The position numbers and the translations under genes were made by a program. Of a stretch of 64,000 bases of DNA, positions 1 to 8,934 are shown piece after piece (position 1 is the first letter of the stretch; every line of letters begins with the position of its first letter). This DNA is from Aquirufa aurantiipilula (GTDB lineage: Bacteria > Bacteroidota > Bacteroidia > Cytophagales > Spirosomataceae): contig NZ_JAANOG010000010.1 in assembly GCF_019923745.1 (NCBI RefSeq), positions 1 through 64,000 of the forward strand. Reading direction: 5' to 3'. The notes under the pieces are model-generated. The model saw only the letters and a program-made list of their open reading frames with translations. It had not been told where the DNA came from and searched no databases.

Positions 1-163
1 AACCAATCAAACCAACTTGACGATAGACAGTAAGCCAGCGGGTCAATAATGTTTTAGGGACATTATACTTTCCACGAACATATAAAATAGGCTGATGAAG
101 CTCAACAACGGCTTTCACGCACGAAAGATTAAACTTGTAGGAATACTTGACTTTTCTTGACAT
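1..163 (-). CDS. IS3-family transposase OrfA, N-terminal fragment
   Basis: The ATG at 163 opens a frame of 54 residues that is cut by the window edge. It begins MSRKVKYSYKFNLSCVKAVV and continues through a KYNVPKTLLTRWL segment. This is the usual helix-turn-helix start of IS150-type OrfA proteins, which bind the IS ends; the catalytic DDE domain is in OrfB, normally made by programmed frameshifting and not visible here. The start codon lies directly after a hairpin (169-198), which may limit readthrough translation from outside the element. It could be intact or a remnant; this cannot be decided from the window. Confidence 0.72.
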   Translation of the reverse strand, partial: MSRKVKYSYKFNLSCVKAVVELHQPILYVRGKYNVPKTLLTRWLTVYRQVGLIG

Positions 164-198
164 AAAAACACCCAAAAAGTTGTCTAACTTTTTGGGTG
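159..198 (-). terminator. hairpin with T-tract inside the IS end
   Basis: A perfect 13-bp inverted repeat (169-181 with 186-198, loop of 4) is followed on the minus strand by TTTTTATGTC. It has the form of an intrinsic terminator for transcripts coming leftwards from the ompA-like gene. The T-tract runs into the ATG of orfA at 163, so the structure may also mask the transposase start in incoming transcripts, a known way for IS elements to stay silent. Confidence 0.65.
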
Positions 199-237
199 CA
201 GTTCAATTGAGGCCCTTTTCTATTATGGCTTATTTGA

Positions 238-1137
238 TTACTTTCCAGATGGAGGAGCTAACAAATTAAAGAATTGATCCAATTTAGGCGTTACGATGAT
301 TTCAGTACGACGATTCATCTTACGTCCATCCTTGCTCTTATTTTCAGCTTGTGGCTCAAACTCACCACGTCCACCTGCTGTCATACGCTCTGGATCTACA
401 GAGAATTTAGTTTGCAATAAACGAACTACTGAAGTAGCGCGCTTAGCACTTAAATCCCAATTATCCTTGATACAATCTGTTGAAATAGGCACACTGTCTG
501 TATGGCCTTCAACTAAGATATCCAAGTCTTTGTGATCATTAATTACTTTAGCAACTTTAGCTAACACAGCCTCAGCTTTAGAATTAATCACTGAACTTCC
601 AGAAGCAAACATTAACTTATCAGAGATTGAGATATAAACAACTCCTTTTTTCACTTCAACAGTTACATCTTCATCATTTACATCAGCCAAAGAACGCTTC
701 AAGTTCATCACCAATGACAAATTAATAGAATCTTTACGTTGGATAGTTGAGTTCAAATCCTTGATGTACTTTCCTTGCTCATTCAATGCATCCAATGACT
801 TACGGATACTTTCAGCACCTGATTTATTGATAACTGACAAATCAGACAAACGATCTAATAAATTGGTATTCGTTCTCTTCATGTAATCCAATTGCTCTTG
901 CAAGTTCTTCAAAGAAGCAGTTCTAGCTTCTAATTCACCATCTCTCTTCTTAATTTCAGCTTGTAAACTAGCTGTTAAAGATTGACAATCAGCAAGATCA
1001 GCTCTTGATTTAGCAAGCGATTGGTCACTACTAGCTTGTAGTTCTGTTAAACGTGACTGCAAATCAGCAATTTTCTTTTTGCTCGCACAAGAAAAGAAAA
1101 ACGGCATCAGAGCGATTACTAAAAGTAATTTTTTCAT
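238..1137 (-). CDS. OmpA-family outer-membrane lipoprotein with coiled coil
   Basis: A 299-residue envelope protein predicted to tie the outer membrane to peptidoglycan. The N-terminus is a lipoprotein signal (MKKLLLVIALMPFFFSC, lipid-attached Cys about residue 17). Residues about 22-130 are rich in heptad-like Leu/Lys/Glu and look like a coiled coil. About 160-290 is an OmpA C-terminal domain, with EGHTDSVP, NWDLSAKRA and NRRTEI; the Asp and Arg in the last two are the usual diaminopimelate-binding residues. It seems to be transcribed alone: a candidate -7 element is at 1191-1198, and the next gene downstream is an IS element. Function beyond peptidoglycan attachment is inference. Confidence 0.88.
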   Translation of the reverse strand: MKKLLLVIALMPFFFSCASKKKIADLQSRLTELQASSDQSLAKSRADLADCQSLTASLQAEIKKRDGELEARTASLKNLQEQLDYMKRTNTNLLDRLSDLSVINKSGAESIRKSLDALNEQGKYIKDLNSTIQRKDSINLSLVMNLKRSLADVNDEDVTVEVKKGVVYISISDKLMFASGSSVINSKAEAVLAKVAKVINDHKDLDILVEGHTDSVPISTDCIKDNWDLSAKRATSVVRLLQTKFSVDPERMTAGGRGEFEPQAENKSKDGRKMNRRTEIIVTPKLDQFFNLLAPPSGK

Positions 1138-1190
1138 AATGATGATTCGGTTTGGGGGTTAATGACTCAATGTTTAAAATATAATTGCCA

Positions 1191-1198
1191 CAAAAGTA
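1191..1198 (-). promoter_or_regulatory. candidate -7 element for the ompA-like gene
   Basis: On the minus strand this reads TACTTTTG, matching the Bacteroidota -7 consensus TAnnTTTG, and lies about 54 bp upstream of the start codon. I do not see a clear TTTG at the -33 distance, so the call rests on one box only. Confidence 0.4.
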
Positions 1199-1239
1199 TG
1201 AATGAAATCGCTAATTCTTGTCCTTATTCGCATTTTTTT

Positions 1240-3030
1240 TTAAAAAATATAGCCCATTTTAAGAATAGCGGCCTCCGCAATTTTACGTCGAGCTTCTTTC
1301 AAGTTTTTAGGATCTATTTTTGTAAAGCGCTTCAATCCCATTAACATAACGTTTAACTCATCTCCGCTAGCAAAACCAGTAATTACTTCTTTGCCATGGT
1401 GATGGATTTTATCTACTGCCTCATGTAAATATACCAAGGCACATTCTTTGGCGATTTCATTGGCTGCCTCTCCAGATTGTTGAATTAATTTATCCACTCG
1501 TACTAAAACGGACTCAGCCACATAGATTTCAATCATCATATCTGCTAAAGACATCAAGATTTCCTGCTCCTGTTCAATTTCAGTGGTATACTTTTGAAGA
1601 GCCCCACCTGCCGACATGAGTAAAGCCTTTTTTAAGTTGGCTATCACCTTATATTCTTTTCCAAAAACTCCCTCTGGGACTGATGTTGAAAAATCTGGTA
1701 CGCCTAATATTTCCTTACCCACGGCCATCGCGGCTGTCATGATATCCAGCTCACCTTTCATAGCGCGCTTGATCACAGTTCCTACTGCCAATAAACGATT
1801 GATCTCATTGGTTCCTTCAAAAATACGGTTGATTCTTGAGTCGCGATAGGCGCGATCCATGGGTGCTTCTGCAGAAAATCCCATTCCTCCATAAATTTGA
1901 ACTCCTTCGTCTACTGAATAATCTAATGTTTCTGAACCATGCACTTTCAATAAGGCACACTCTATTGCAAACTGCTCTACTCCTTTTAATTTAGCTTCAG
2001 AATCATTCATTCCAGCTGCTTTCAACTCAGCTATCGTATCATCAATGTTTTGTCCAACGCGGTAACAGGCAGATTCACTGGCATAATTTTTAACAATCAT
2101 TTCAGCAATCTTATATTTAATTGCTCCAAACTGATGTAAGGACTGACCAAATTGTTTACGATCATTGGCATATTGAACCGCCTGGTCAATTACTCGTTTT
2201 CCTGCTCCAATAACTGCCGCTGCTAATTTTATTCGCCCAATGTTCAGAATATTGACTGCTATTTTAAAACCGCCCTCACGTTTGAATAATAAGTTTTCTA
2301 TTGGAACTGGACAATCATTAAAAAAGATTTGACGGGTAGAACTTCCCTTAATTCCCATTTTCCGTTCCTCTTCATTCATGGTTATGCCACCAAAACTTTT
2401 CTCTACAATGAAGGCTGTTAAGTTTTTATCGTCTGCTATTTTCGCAAAAACAATAAAGACATCGGCGAAACCACCATTGGTAATCCACATTTTTTGACCT
2501 GTAATCAAATAATGTTTTCCATCTTCTGATAAAACTGCTTTTGATTTAGCCGCGTTAGCATCAGAACCTGAATCTGGTTCAGTCAAACAATAGGCAGCCT
2601 TCCATTCACCGGAAGCCAGCTTGGGTAAATAATGTTGTTTTTGTTCTTCAGTACCGTAATATAATATAGGTAATGTACCGATTCCTGTATGAGCTGATAA
2701 TGCCACAGCAAATGAATGTCCTGAACCACAGGCCTCTGCAACTAGCATAGAGGTATTGAAATCCATACCAAATCCACCATACTCCTCTGGCACAGAGGTT
2801 CCTAATAGGCCTAAACTTCCCGCCTTATCCATCATGTCTACCATGACAGTAGTATCTTTGGCCCCGTCCATTTCTTCCAAACGAGGTTGAATCTCTGTTT
2901 TAATAAAGTCAATACAAGTTTGACCTATCATTTTTTGCTCCTCTGAAAACTCCTCTGGAATGAATAATTCCTCGGGCAAGAGAGGGCGAATTAAAAACTC
3001 TCCCCCTTTCATTGTTTTGTTAGTAGCCAT
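1240..3030 (-). CDS. acyl-CoA dehydrogenase (long type, VLCAD/ACAD9-like)
   Basis: 596 residues. It should catalyse FAD-dependent alpha,beta-dehydrogenation of acyl-CoA, the first step of beta-oxidation. The N-terminal and middle ACAD domains carry CLTEPDSGSDA and MWITNGGFADVF; the C-terminal helical domain carries RQFGQ and IFEGTNEINR, where Glu405 is the expected catalytic base. About 170 extra C-terminal residues follow, as in VLCAD-like enzymes, making it much longer than the roughly 380-residue short ACADs. A MarR regulator lies 53 bp upstream on the same strand. Thiolase and 3-hydroxyacyl-CoA dehydrogenase genes, often neighbours of this enzyme in related bacteria, are absent here. Chain-length preference cannot be read from sequence. 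Confidence 0.9.
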   Translation of the reverse strand: MATNKTMKGGEFLIRPLLPEELFIPEEFSEEQKMIGQTCIDFIKTEIQPRLEEMDGAKDTTVMVDMMDKAGSLGLLGTSVPEEYGGFGMDFNTSMLVAEACGSGHSFAVALSAHTGIGTLPILYYGTEEQKQHYLPKLASGEWKAAYCLTEPDSGSDANAAKSKAVLSEDGKHYLITGQKMWITNGGFADVFIVFAKIADDKNLTAFIVEKSFGGITMNEEERKMGIKGSSTRQIFFNDCPVPIENLLFKREGGFKIAVNILNIGRIKLAAAVIGAGKRVIDQAVQYANDRKQFGQSLHQFGAIKYKIAEMIVKNYASESACYRVGQNIDDTIAELKAAGMNDSEAKLKGVEQFAIECALLKVHGSETLDYSVDEGVQIYGGMGFSAEAPMDRAYRDSRINRIFEGTNEINRLLAVGTVIKRAMKGELDIMTAAMAVGKEILGVPDFSTSVPEGVFGKEYKVIANLKKALLMSAGGALQKYTTEIEQEQEILMSLADMMIEIYVAESVLVRVDKLIQQSGEAANEIAKECALVYLHEAVDKIHHHGKEVITGFASGDELNVMLMGLKRFTKIDPKNLKEARRKIAEAAILKMGYIF

Positions 3031-3047
3031 GGTATTTAATTTAAAAT

Positions 3048-3084
3048 GTTGATGAATGTAATGTTGTTTGTTGATGAGTGTAAT
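3048..3084. repeat. short direct repeat between marR-like gene and acyl-CoA dehydrogenase
   Basis: Two 15-bp copies, 3048-3062 (GTTGATGAATGTAAT) and 3070-3084 (GTTGATGAGTGTAAT), differ at one base and start 22 bp apart, about two helical turns. The second copy touches the last codon of the regulator gene. Function unknown; it may be a small duplication. Confidence 0.45.
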
Positions 3085-3542
3085 TATGATTTCTGATTCA
3101 ATGTCTGAAGAATTTCCGTTGCATCTTCTTCTAAAAACTGATTAATTGATTGTATCACTTTAAAAAATTCCTGTGATTGCTCGGCTCCTATTCGTTCAAA
3201 TAACTTTTCGTTAAATAAAATAACGCCTTGTTTCGCTACGTCTCTTTTTTTCTTTCCCAATTCAGTTAAGAATATCTTAACAACGCGCTTATCGGCATAA
3301 TTAGTCTCTCGGCGTATCCATTTTTTATCTTCCAATGTTTTCAGCATACGCGTCAAACTACGGGCTTCTAGACCTAAGGCAGGTGCTATTTTGGTAGCTG
3401 GAGTTCCGTCTTTATCTATATGTAGCAAAACGTATCCTATAGCCATGGACATGTCAAATTGAGCGGCATAGGTGTTATACATCCTACTTATGGCATACCA
3501 AGCTGACTTAATTTGGAAATCAAAGGTACTTTCTGCTTTCAT
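3084..3542 (-). CDS. MarR-family transcriptional regulator
   Basis: About 152 residues from the chosen ATG (MKAESTFDFQIK); an in-frame ATG two codons earlier (3548) is the alternative. The winged helix-turn-helix spans about residues 40-105: TKIAPALGLEARSLTRMLKTLE is a typical recognition region and the wing carries NYADKRVVKIFLT. MarR proteins bind palindromes as dimers and usually release DNA on binding a small ligand. Its place directly before an acyl-CoA dehydrogenase suggests a fatty-acid or acyl-CoA-linked signal (inference). Candidate operators lie just upstream at 3561-3574 and 3605-3618. Confidence 0.85.
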   Translation of the reverse strand: MKAESTFDFQIKSAWYAISRMYNTYAAQFDMSMAIGYVLLHIDKDGTPATKIAPALGLEARSLTRMLKTLEDKKWIRRETNYADKRVVKIFLTELGKKKRDVAKQGVILFNEKLFERIGAEQSQEFFKVIQSINQFLEEDATEILQTLNQKS

Positions 3543-3560
3543 GATCAAGGAATTAATTTA

Positions 3561-3574
3561 GTATGCTTGCATAC
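3561..3574. promoter_or_regulatory. candidate MarR operator palindrome
   Basis: GTATGCTTGCATAC has 6-bp arms around a 2-bp centre, about 20 bp upstream of the regulator's start codon. The core ATGC-NN-GCAT reappears at 3605-3618, centre to centre 44 bp, about four helical turns. The position suits autoregulation, but binding is inferred only from symmetry and location. Confidence 0.5.
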
Positions 3575-3592
3575 CATTATGTAAAAATGAAA

Positions 3593-3624
3593 CAAAAAAA
3601 AATAGGATGCAAGCATCCTATTTT
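3593..3624 (-). terminator. intrinsic terminator after the atpD-atpC-lipoprotein operon
   Basis: A 12-bp perfect inverted repeat (3599-3610 with 3613-3624, core GGATGC/GCATCC) is followed on the minus strand by a run of T residues. It lies 23 bp beyond the stop codon of the lipoprotein gene ending at 3647. A real loop would need to open to four bases (CTTG). The same bases contain the ATGC-NN-GCAT core of the upstream palindrome, so this may also be an operator. Confidence 0.75.
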
Positions 3625-3646
3625 CAAAATTCCTAAATATTTCTGA

Positions 3647-4183
3647 TTATCTCACACGATTACCGCGCATTCTTTTGCTATTCACCTTCAAACCAGAGAA
3701 TGAAGATTTCATAATCATCAAACGAACTTTCTTTTTGTTATAAAGTAAGTATTTATTTCCATCGTAATTCAATCGAGAAAAGGTCGGGCTACCTGCATCA
3801 TCCACCAATTGATAATAATACTCCCCTCTTTCACCTACAACTGGACCGAAGTGCAAACTTTTTTCTTCACCAGCACCGGCTTCAAAGGAAATTAACAATT
3901 GATCATTGGCTTGCTTCACTAAAATACCAGGTGTCTGCTGTTCTAAGGTTACGCGATTGATTGACTTACCATTGATTAAAATAATCTTACCTGATTTAAC
4001 ATTAGCATCAGAAGCATTTAATTCTCTTTCTAGAAAAAGGGCATTGTCATTATAAAACTGAATCTTCTCTAAGGGAAGTTGGTTTTCTTTGATTAAAGTC
4101 ATCAAAGAGCCCGTCAAATAAGCTTGTTGCGAACAACTGCTTAAAAGGACTACAGCAAACAAAACAATGGCTAAGTTTTTCAT
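3647..4183 (-). CDS. small lipoprotein of unknown function, downstream of atpC
   Basis: About 178 residues from the ATG at 4183; this start removes an overlap with atpC and puts the signal peptide at the N-terminus (MKNLAIVLFAVVLLSSC, lipobox LSSC). The mature part shows no domain I recognise; it is mixed polar with likely beta structure (RGEYYYQLVD, NKYLLYNKKKVRLMI) and a basic C-terminus (NSKRMRGNRVR). It starts 4 bp after the atpC stop and lies before the operon terminator, so it should be co-transcribed with atpD and atpC. A link to ATP synthase is not shown by the sequence. Confidence 0.65.
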   Translation of the reverse strand: MKNLAIVLFAVVLLSSCSQQAYLTGSLMTLIKENQLPLEKIQFYNDNALFLERELNASDANVKSGKIILINGKSINRVTLEQQTPGILVKQANDQLLISFEAGAGEEKSLHFGPVVGERGEYYYQLVDDAGSPTFSRLNYDGNKYLLYNKKKVRLMIMKSSFSGLKVNSKRMRGNRVR

Positions 4184-4187
4184 GGAA

Positions 4188-4418
4188 TTAATTAACGCCT
4201 TCTGCAAGGATAAGCACTTTATTATTTAATACTTCCACAACTCCACCCTCAATTTCAAATGATTCTTTGTCGGCAGTTAGTAATCCTTTTTTCAAAGTAC
4301 TTACTAAAGCTGCGTGATCATTCAAAATTTGGAAGGAACCATTAACGCCAGGTAAAGTCACCACAGAAGCTTCTGCGGAAAACACTTTACGGTCGGGTGT
4401 AATAATTTCTACAAACAT
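4188..4418 (-). CDS. atpC: F1F0 ATP synthase subunit epsilon, short form
   Basis: 76 residues covering only the N-terminal beta-sandwich domain (FVEIITPDRKVFSAEA, LPGVNGSFQILNDHAALVS, FEIEGGVVEVLNNKVLILAEG). The C-terminal two-helix domain that inhibits ATP hydrolysis in many bacteria is absent; the usual length is about 130-140 residues. Short epsilon subunits are common in Bacteroidota. It follows atpD by 9 bp. The subunit sits in the central stalk and couples rotation to catalysis. Confidence 0.92.
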   Translation of the reverse strand: MFVEIITPDRKVFSAEASVVTLPGVNGSFQILNDHAALVSTLKKGLLTADKESFEIEGGVVEVLNNKVLILAEGVN

Positions 4419-4427
4419 ATCTATTAT

Positions 4428-5966
<1,539 letters not shown>

Positions 5967-6016
5967 TTAAAAACTAAGAATTGTTATTGAATCGAATGCT
6001 ATTGACATTCGGATTG

Positions 6017-6047
6017 CAAAATTAGTCGGTAAATTCCAATTAGCAAA
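6017..6047 (-). promoter_or_regulatory. atpD promoter, Bacteroidota -33/-7 type
   Basis: On the minus strand, TTTG (6047-6044), a 19-bp spacer and TAATTTTG (6024-6017) match the consensus TTTG-N19-TAnnTTTG fully. The predicted transcript begins near 6010. A weak 6-bp hairpin (CGAATG/CATTCG, about 5993-6010) would lie at its 5' end. Confidence 0.75.
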
Positions 6048-6162
6048 ACTGAAGTTTGTATTTTTTTGCTATTTTTTGTCGATATCCGCCCTTTTCTTTG
6101 AATGAATTAAAGTTTATGTAGAAATTTACGTTATATAGCCATTGCCTATTTTTTTCTCCTGC

Positions 6163-8370
6163 ATGAAACAGCGAATTGATCAAATACCTGCCATCTGGTT
6201 TCTATTTTCCTCCCTACTGAGCATCTTTTGCCTAGGAATATACGTTTGGGGCGGAAAAGAGGGTTTAGCTTGGAAAGAAATTAGTGAATTAATCCCCCAA
6301 AGTGTCTCATTATTTCCTGAATCAAATACCAACTTACAGTCTTCTATATTTTTAGTACGCCAACATTACTATGTTCAATCCATAAGCCCAGAATTTTGGC
6401 CCATCTTATTAGGAGCTATTTTAGGCATAATTGGCTTAGCTCTCCTGGGGCAGTTTGTTCAGTCCTGGGCAAAAATCTCCTGGAAGCAAATCTTTTTAGG
6501 AATTCTGATTTGGTGCGGTATAATATTTTGGAGAAATGTAGACCTAAGCGCCATGGAATGGTTCAGCTTTTTACATAGTCCATGGGTCATGATAGCTAGT
6601 ATGGCAATTGCCTTGCTAAGTATCTTAAGCAGTTCTGCTATACCTTCATTTCTCTTAGAAATTTCACATAGCTCAGACAAAGTCTCCAGCCAGAAGAAAT
6701 ACATGGGTTTCATGCTGTTTTATTTGATCAATCTAATCTTAAGCATGGGGAATTTATGGGGATTTTGGACCTCAACTCTATATGTGCCCACATTTATTCT
6801 ATTAGAAATTAGTTTTGCATTAGGGATGGCTCGAAGTCTTCGTTTGGAAGAAAAATCCCAACAAAAATTATACGCTGCCCTTTTTCTCTTAAGTCATTCC
6901 ATTTTAATCCCCTTTTTATGGAATAACAATGAAGTTGGGATAAGAGCCTTGGAAAGCTGGGGCATCATGACACATATAGCCATGTGCTTACTGTTTCCTG
7001 TTTTTCTTTGGACAAATTTCAAAGAGCCCATTCAGCAAAATTTAGCTATCTATAAGGTTATTCATAAAGCACATTTCATTCCTTTATTTTTAATTCAAAT
7101 TGGGTTATTTATCGTGTGTGTTTCCTGGGTTTTCGCTCGACAAGGTACAGCTTGGCACCAAATTGTGGCTGCATATTACAATGAACAAGGAGATGTGGAG
7201 CATTTTGGAGGAGATCGAATGCTGGAAGAAATGGCTTACAAGAATGCCATGATTCACAGTAAGTTAAATCAAAAAAGCAATTTGAGTTTGGCCAGAATAT
7301 CACAGGCTGCTGGAGATGTAGAAAAACAAGCTTATTATTTACAAACTAGTCAGATCAAATATCCGCTAGAGAAAACCTTTGTGGCTCTTGCCAACATTTA
7401 TGGCAATGAAAACCAATGGTTTGAATCTTTATTTACACTCAAGAAAGCACAACAATTGTTTCCTGAAAGTGCTCCTATTGCCACCCAATTAAGTCGGGCC
7501 TATGAACAATTAAAACAGATTGATTCAGCGGCTTACTATGCAGTTATGGCTAAAGAACTTGCGCCTAAATCTCCGATGAATGAGGCTAATTTATTGTATT
7601 TTGATGTGCATCATGGAAGTCAACTTGTTCATAAAGATGAAATAGACGGCTGGTCCACAAGTTCAGACCATGCCGTTAAGAGCAATTTACTAGCTAAGCT
7701 TTGGAAAAATAAACAAGCTTTACCTCGCGAATTCAATCAAGAAGCATTTGCTGTTCAAGTGGATGTGCGAGATTTTGCCTTGCTTTACAATAGTAGCCTG
7801 TATTTCAAAGGGCAGTTGGACCTCTACCCCATCCAAGAATGGATTAAAGATCCCAATTGGCTTCAAAAATTTCCAGAAATAACTTTCTTGGATGCTTGGC
7901 AAGATTATTATCACCAACAACCTTTACGAGCATTAAATAAGTTGGATTTGCTAGTTCAAAAGGAAAATGAAAGTAAGGCAATAGAATACCGTCTTATATT
8001 ACAACATTGGAAACAGGCATTATTGGAGATAAAAGCCAAGGTTAAGATAGAAAACTTTGAACAGGCTAGCGCAGCTATTCAATCCTATCCTTTTAGTGTT
8101 GGCATACTACAACAAGCACTCCCTTTATTACATCAAGCTAAAAAACACCAGGAAGCCTATCAAGCCAGTTTAGCTGCGGTTCAATGGAATGAGGAATTGG
8201 CTGAATTTTATCCTATGTACATACAAGAGGCTTTTCAACAAGGTGAAATAAGCTATGCAGAAGAAGCTATGGCTCGTTTAAAAAAATTAGATCCTGAATT
8301 ATTCCAATCATATACTGTCGCTTTTGCGCAGGCTAAGGAAAAGGCGATAAATAGGCAGAAGTTCAATTAG
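6163..8370 (+). CDS. polytopic membrane protein with C-terminal TPR region
   Basis: About 735 residues from the ATG at 6163 (MKQRIDQIPAIWF); a TTG at 6142 would add seven residues. Residues about 10-330 hold roughly eight or nine hydrophobic segments (such as WFLFSSLLSIFCLGIYVW and FIPLFLIQIGLFIVCVSWVF). The rest is soluble and helical with TPR-like repeats (LARISQAAGDVEKQAYYL, ESAPIATQLSRAYEQLKQ, QAYQASLAAVQWNEELAEF). The layout suggests an inner-membrane protein with a large TPR scaffold, but no catalytic motif is visible and I do not recognise a family. It appears to be a single-gene unit. Confidence 0.7.
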   Translation: MKQRIDQIPAIWFLFSSLLSIFCLGIYVWGGKEGLAWKEISELIPQSVSLFPESNTNLQSSIFLVRQHYYVQSISPEFWPILLGAILGIIGLALLGQFVQSWAKISWKQIFLGILIWCGIIFWRNVDLSAMEWFSFLHSPWVMIASMAIALLSILSSSAIPSFLLEISHSSDKVSSQKKYMGFMLFYLINLILSMGNLWGFWTSTLYVPTFILLEISFALGMARSLRLEEKSQQKLYAALFLLSHSILIPFLWNNNEVGIRALESWGIMTHIAMCLLFPVFLWTNFKEPIQQNLAIYKVIHKAHFIPLFLIQIGLFIVCVSWVFARQGTAWHQIVAAYYNEQGDVEHFGGDRMLEEMAYKNAMIHSKLNQKSNLSLARISQAAGDVEKQAYYLQTSQIKYPLEKTFVALANIYGNENQWFESLFTLKKAQQLFPESAPIATQLSRAYEQLKQIDSAAYYAVMAKELAPKSPMNEANLLYFDVHHGSQLVHKDEIDGWSTSSDHAVKSNLLAKLWKNKQALPREFNQEAFAVQVDVRDFALLYNSSLYFKGQLDLYPIQEWIKDPNWLQKFPEITFLDAWQDYYHQQPLRALNKLDLLVQKENESKAIEYRLILQHWKQALLEIKAKVKIENFEQASAAIQSYPFSVGILQQALPLLHQAKKHQEAYQASLAAVQWNEELAEFYPMYIQEAFQQGEISYAEEAMARLKKLDPELFQSYTVAFAQAKEKAINRQKFN

Positions 8371-8380
8371 TTTTTAGGGA

Positions 8381-8468
8381 TTAGTGATTAGGGCAAGGAG
8401 GATTTATTCAATCAAATAATTCCAACCCAAGACATCTTAACCACTAATAACTGATAACTAATCACTTA
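8381..8468. repeat. imperfect inverted repeat upstream of rpsJ
   Basis: TTAGTGATTAG (8381-8391) pairs with CTAATCACTTA (8458-8468) at 10 of 11 positions; similar words (CTAATAACTGATAACTAATC) fill the right arm. AT-rich micro-repeats of this type are scattered between genes in Bacteroidota. The element separates the TPR membrane protein from the rpsJ promoter. Confidence 0.5.
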
Positions 8469-8475
8469 GCACCTC

Positions 8476-8506
8476 TTTGCTAGTTTAAAAATTTGACTTA
8501 CCTTTG
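8476..8506 (+). promoter_or_regulatory. rpsJ promoter, Bacteroidota -33/-7 type
   Basis: TTTG (8476-8479), a 19-bp spacer and TACCTTTG (8499-8506) match the Bacteroidota consensus exactly. Transcription should begin near 8513, about 60 nt before the rpsJ start codon. Confidence 0.8.
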
Positions 8507-8574
8507 CAGGGAATATTATGGGGAACGGAGTAAATGGTTCTTTCGCTCTCTATTCACTTAATGAACCAAACAAC

Positions 8575-8880
8575 ATGAATCAAAAAATTCGCATCAAGTT
8601 GAAATCTTTCGACCATTCATTGGTTGACAAGTCAGCTGAAAAAATCGTTAAGGCGGTTAAAGCTACAGGAGCAGTTGTTTCTGGCCCTATCCCACTTCCT
8701 ACTAAGATTGAGAAATTCACTGTTTTACGTTCACCACACGTGAACAAAAAAGCACGTGAGCAATTTCAATTATGCACTTACAAGCGTTTAATTGACATTT
8801 TCTCTTCTTCAGCTAAGACTGTGGACGCGTTGATGAAATTGGAATTACCATCAGGAGTTGATGTAGAAATCAAAGTTTAA
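8575..8880 (+). CDS. rpsJ: 30S ribosomal protein S10
   Basis: 101 residues from [18 protein letters not shown], with the S10 signature region [25 protein letters not shown]10 belongs to the 30S head and also acts as NusE in antitermination. I chose the ATG at 8575 because S10 proteins begin here; an in-frame ATG at 8518 would add 19 unrelated residues. The gene is odd in context: S10 normally heads the S10 ribosomal protein operon or follows fusA, but here it is alone, with its own promoter (8476-8506) and terminator (8903-8934). Confidence 0.96.
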   Translation: MNQKIRIKLKSFDHSLVDKSAEKIVKAVKATGAVVSGPIPLPTKIEKFTVLRSPHVNKKAREQFQLCTYKRLIDIFSSSAKTVDALMKLELPSGVDVEIKV

Positions 8881-8902
8881 TGATTTCTAGTTCCAAATGA
8901 AA

Positions 8903-8934
8903 AAGGTCTCTGTAGCAATACGGAGACCTTTTTT
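8903..8934 (+). terminator. rpsJ intrinsic terminator
   Basis: AAGGTCTC (8903-8910) pairs with GAGACCTT (8923-8930) around a 12-base loop and is followed by TTTT and AT-rich sequence. It lies 22 bp after the rpsJ stop codon. Confidence 0.85.

Larger units (their letters stand above)
1..205 (-). mobile_element. IS3-family (IS150-group) insertion sequence, 5' end only
   Basis: The terminal inverted repeat is read leftwards from position 205 on the minus strand and begins TGAACTGCACCC, then AAAAAGTT. From memory this closely resembles the IS150 end (TGTACTGCACCC...). The start of an IS3-type orfA follows inside. The rest of the element, including orfB and the other end, lies left of the window, so target duplication cannot be checked; the flanking bases at 206-208 are ATT. 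The element sits about 32 bp beyond the stop codon of the ompA-like gene, so it does not break that gene. The family assignment rests on the end sequence together with the helix-turn-helix protein. Confidence 0.75.

Noticed and set aside
5991-6010. Six-base stem in the atpD leader as a possible regulatory RNA
   Set aside because: Too short and AT-rich to support a riboswitch or attenuator.
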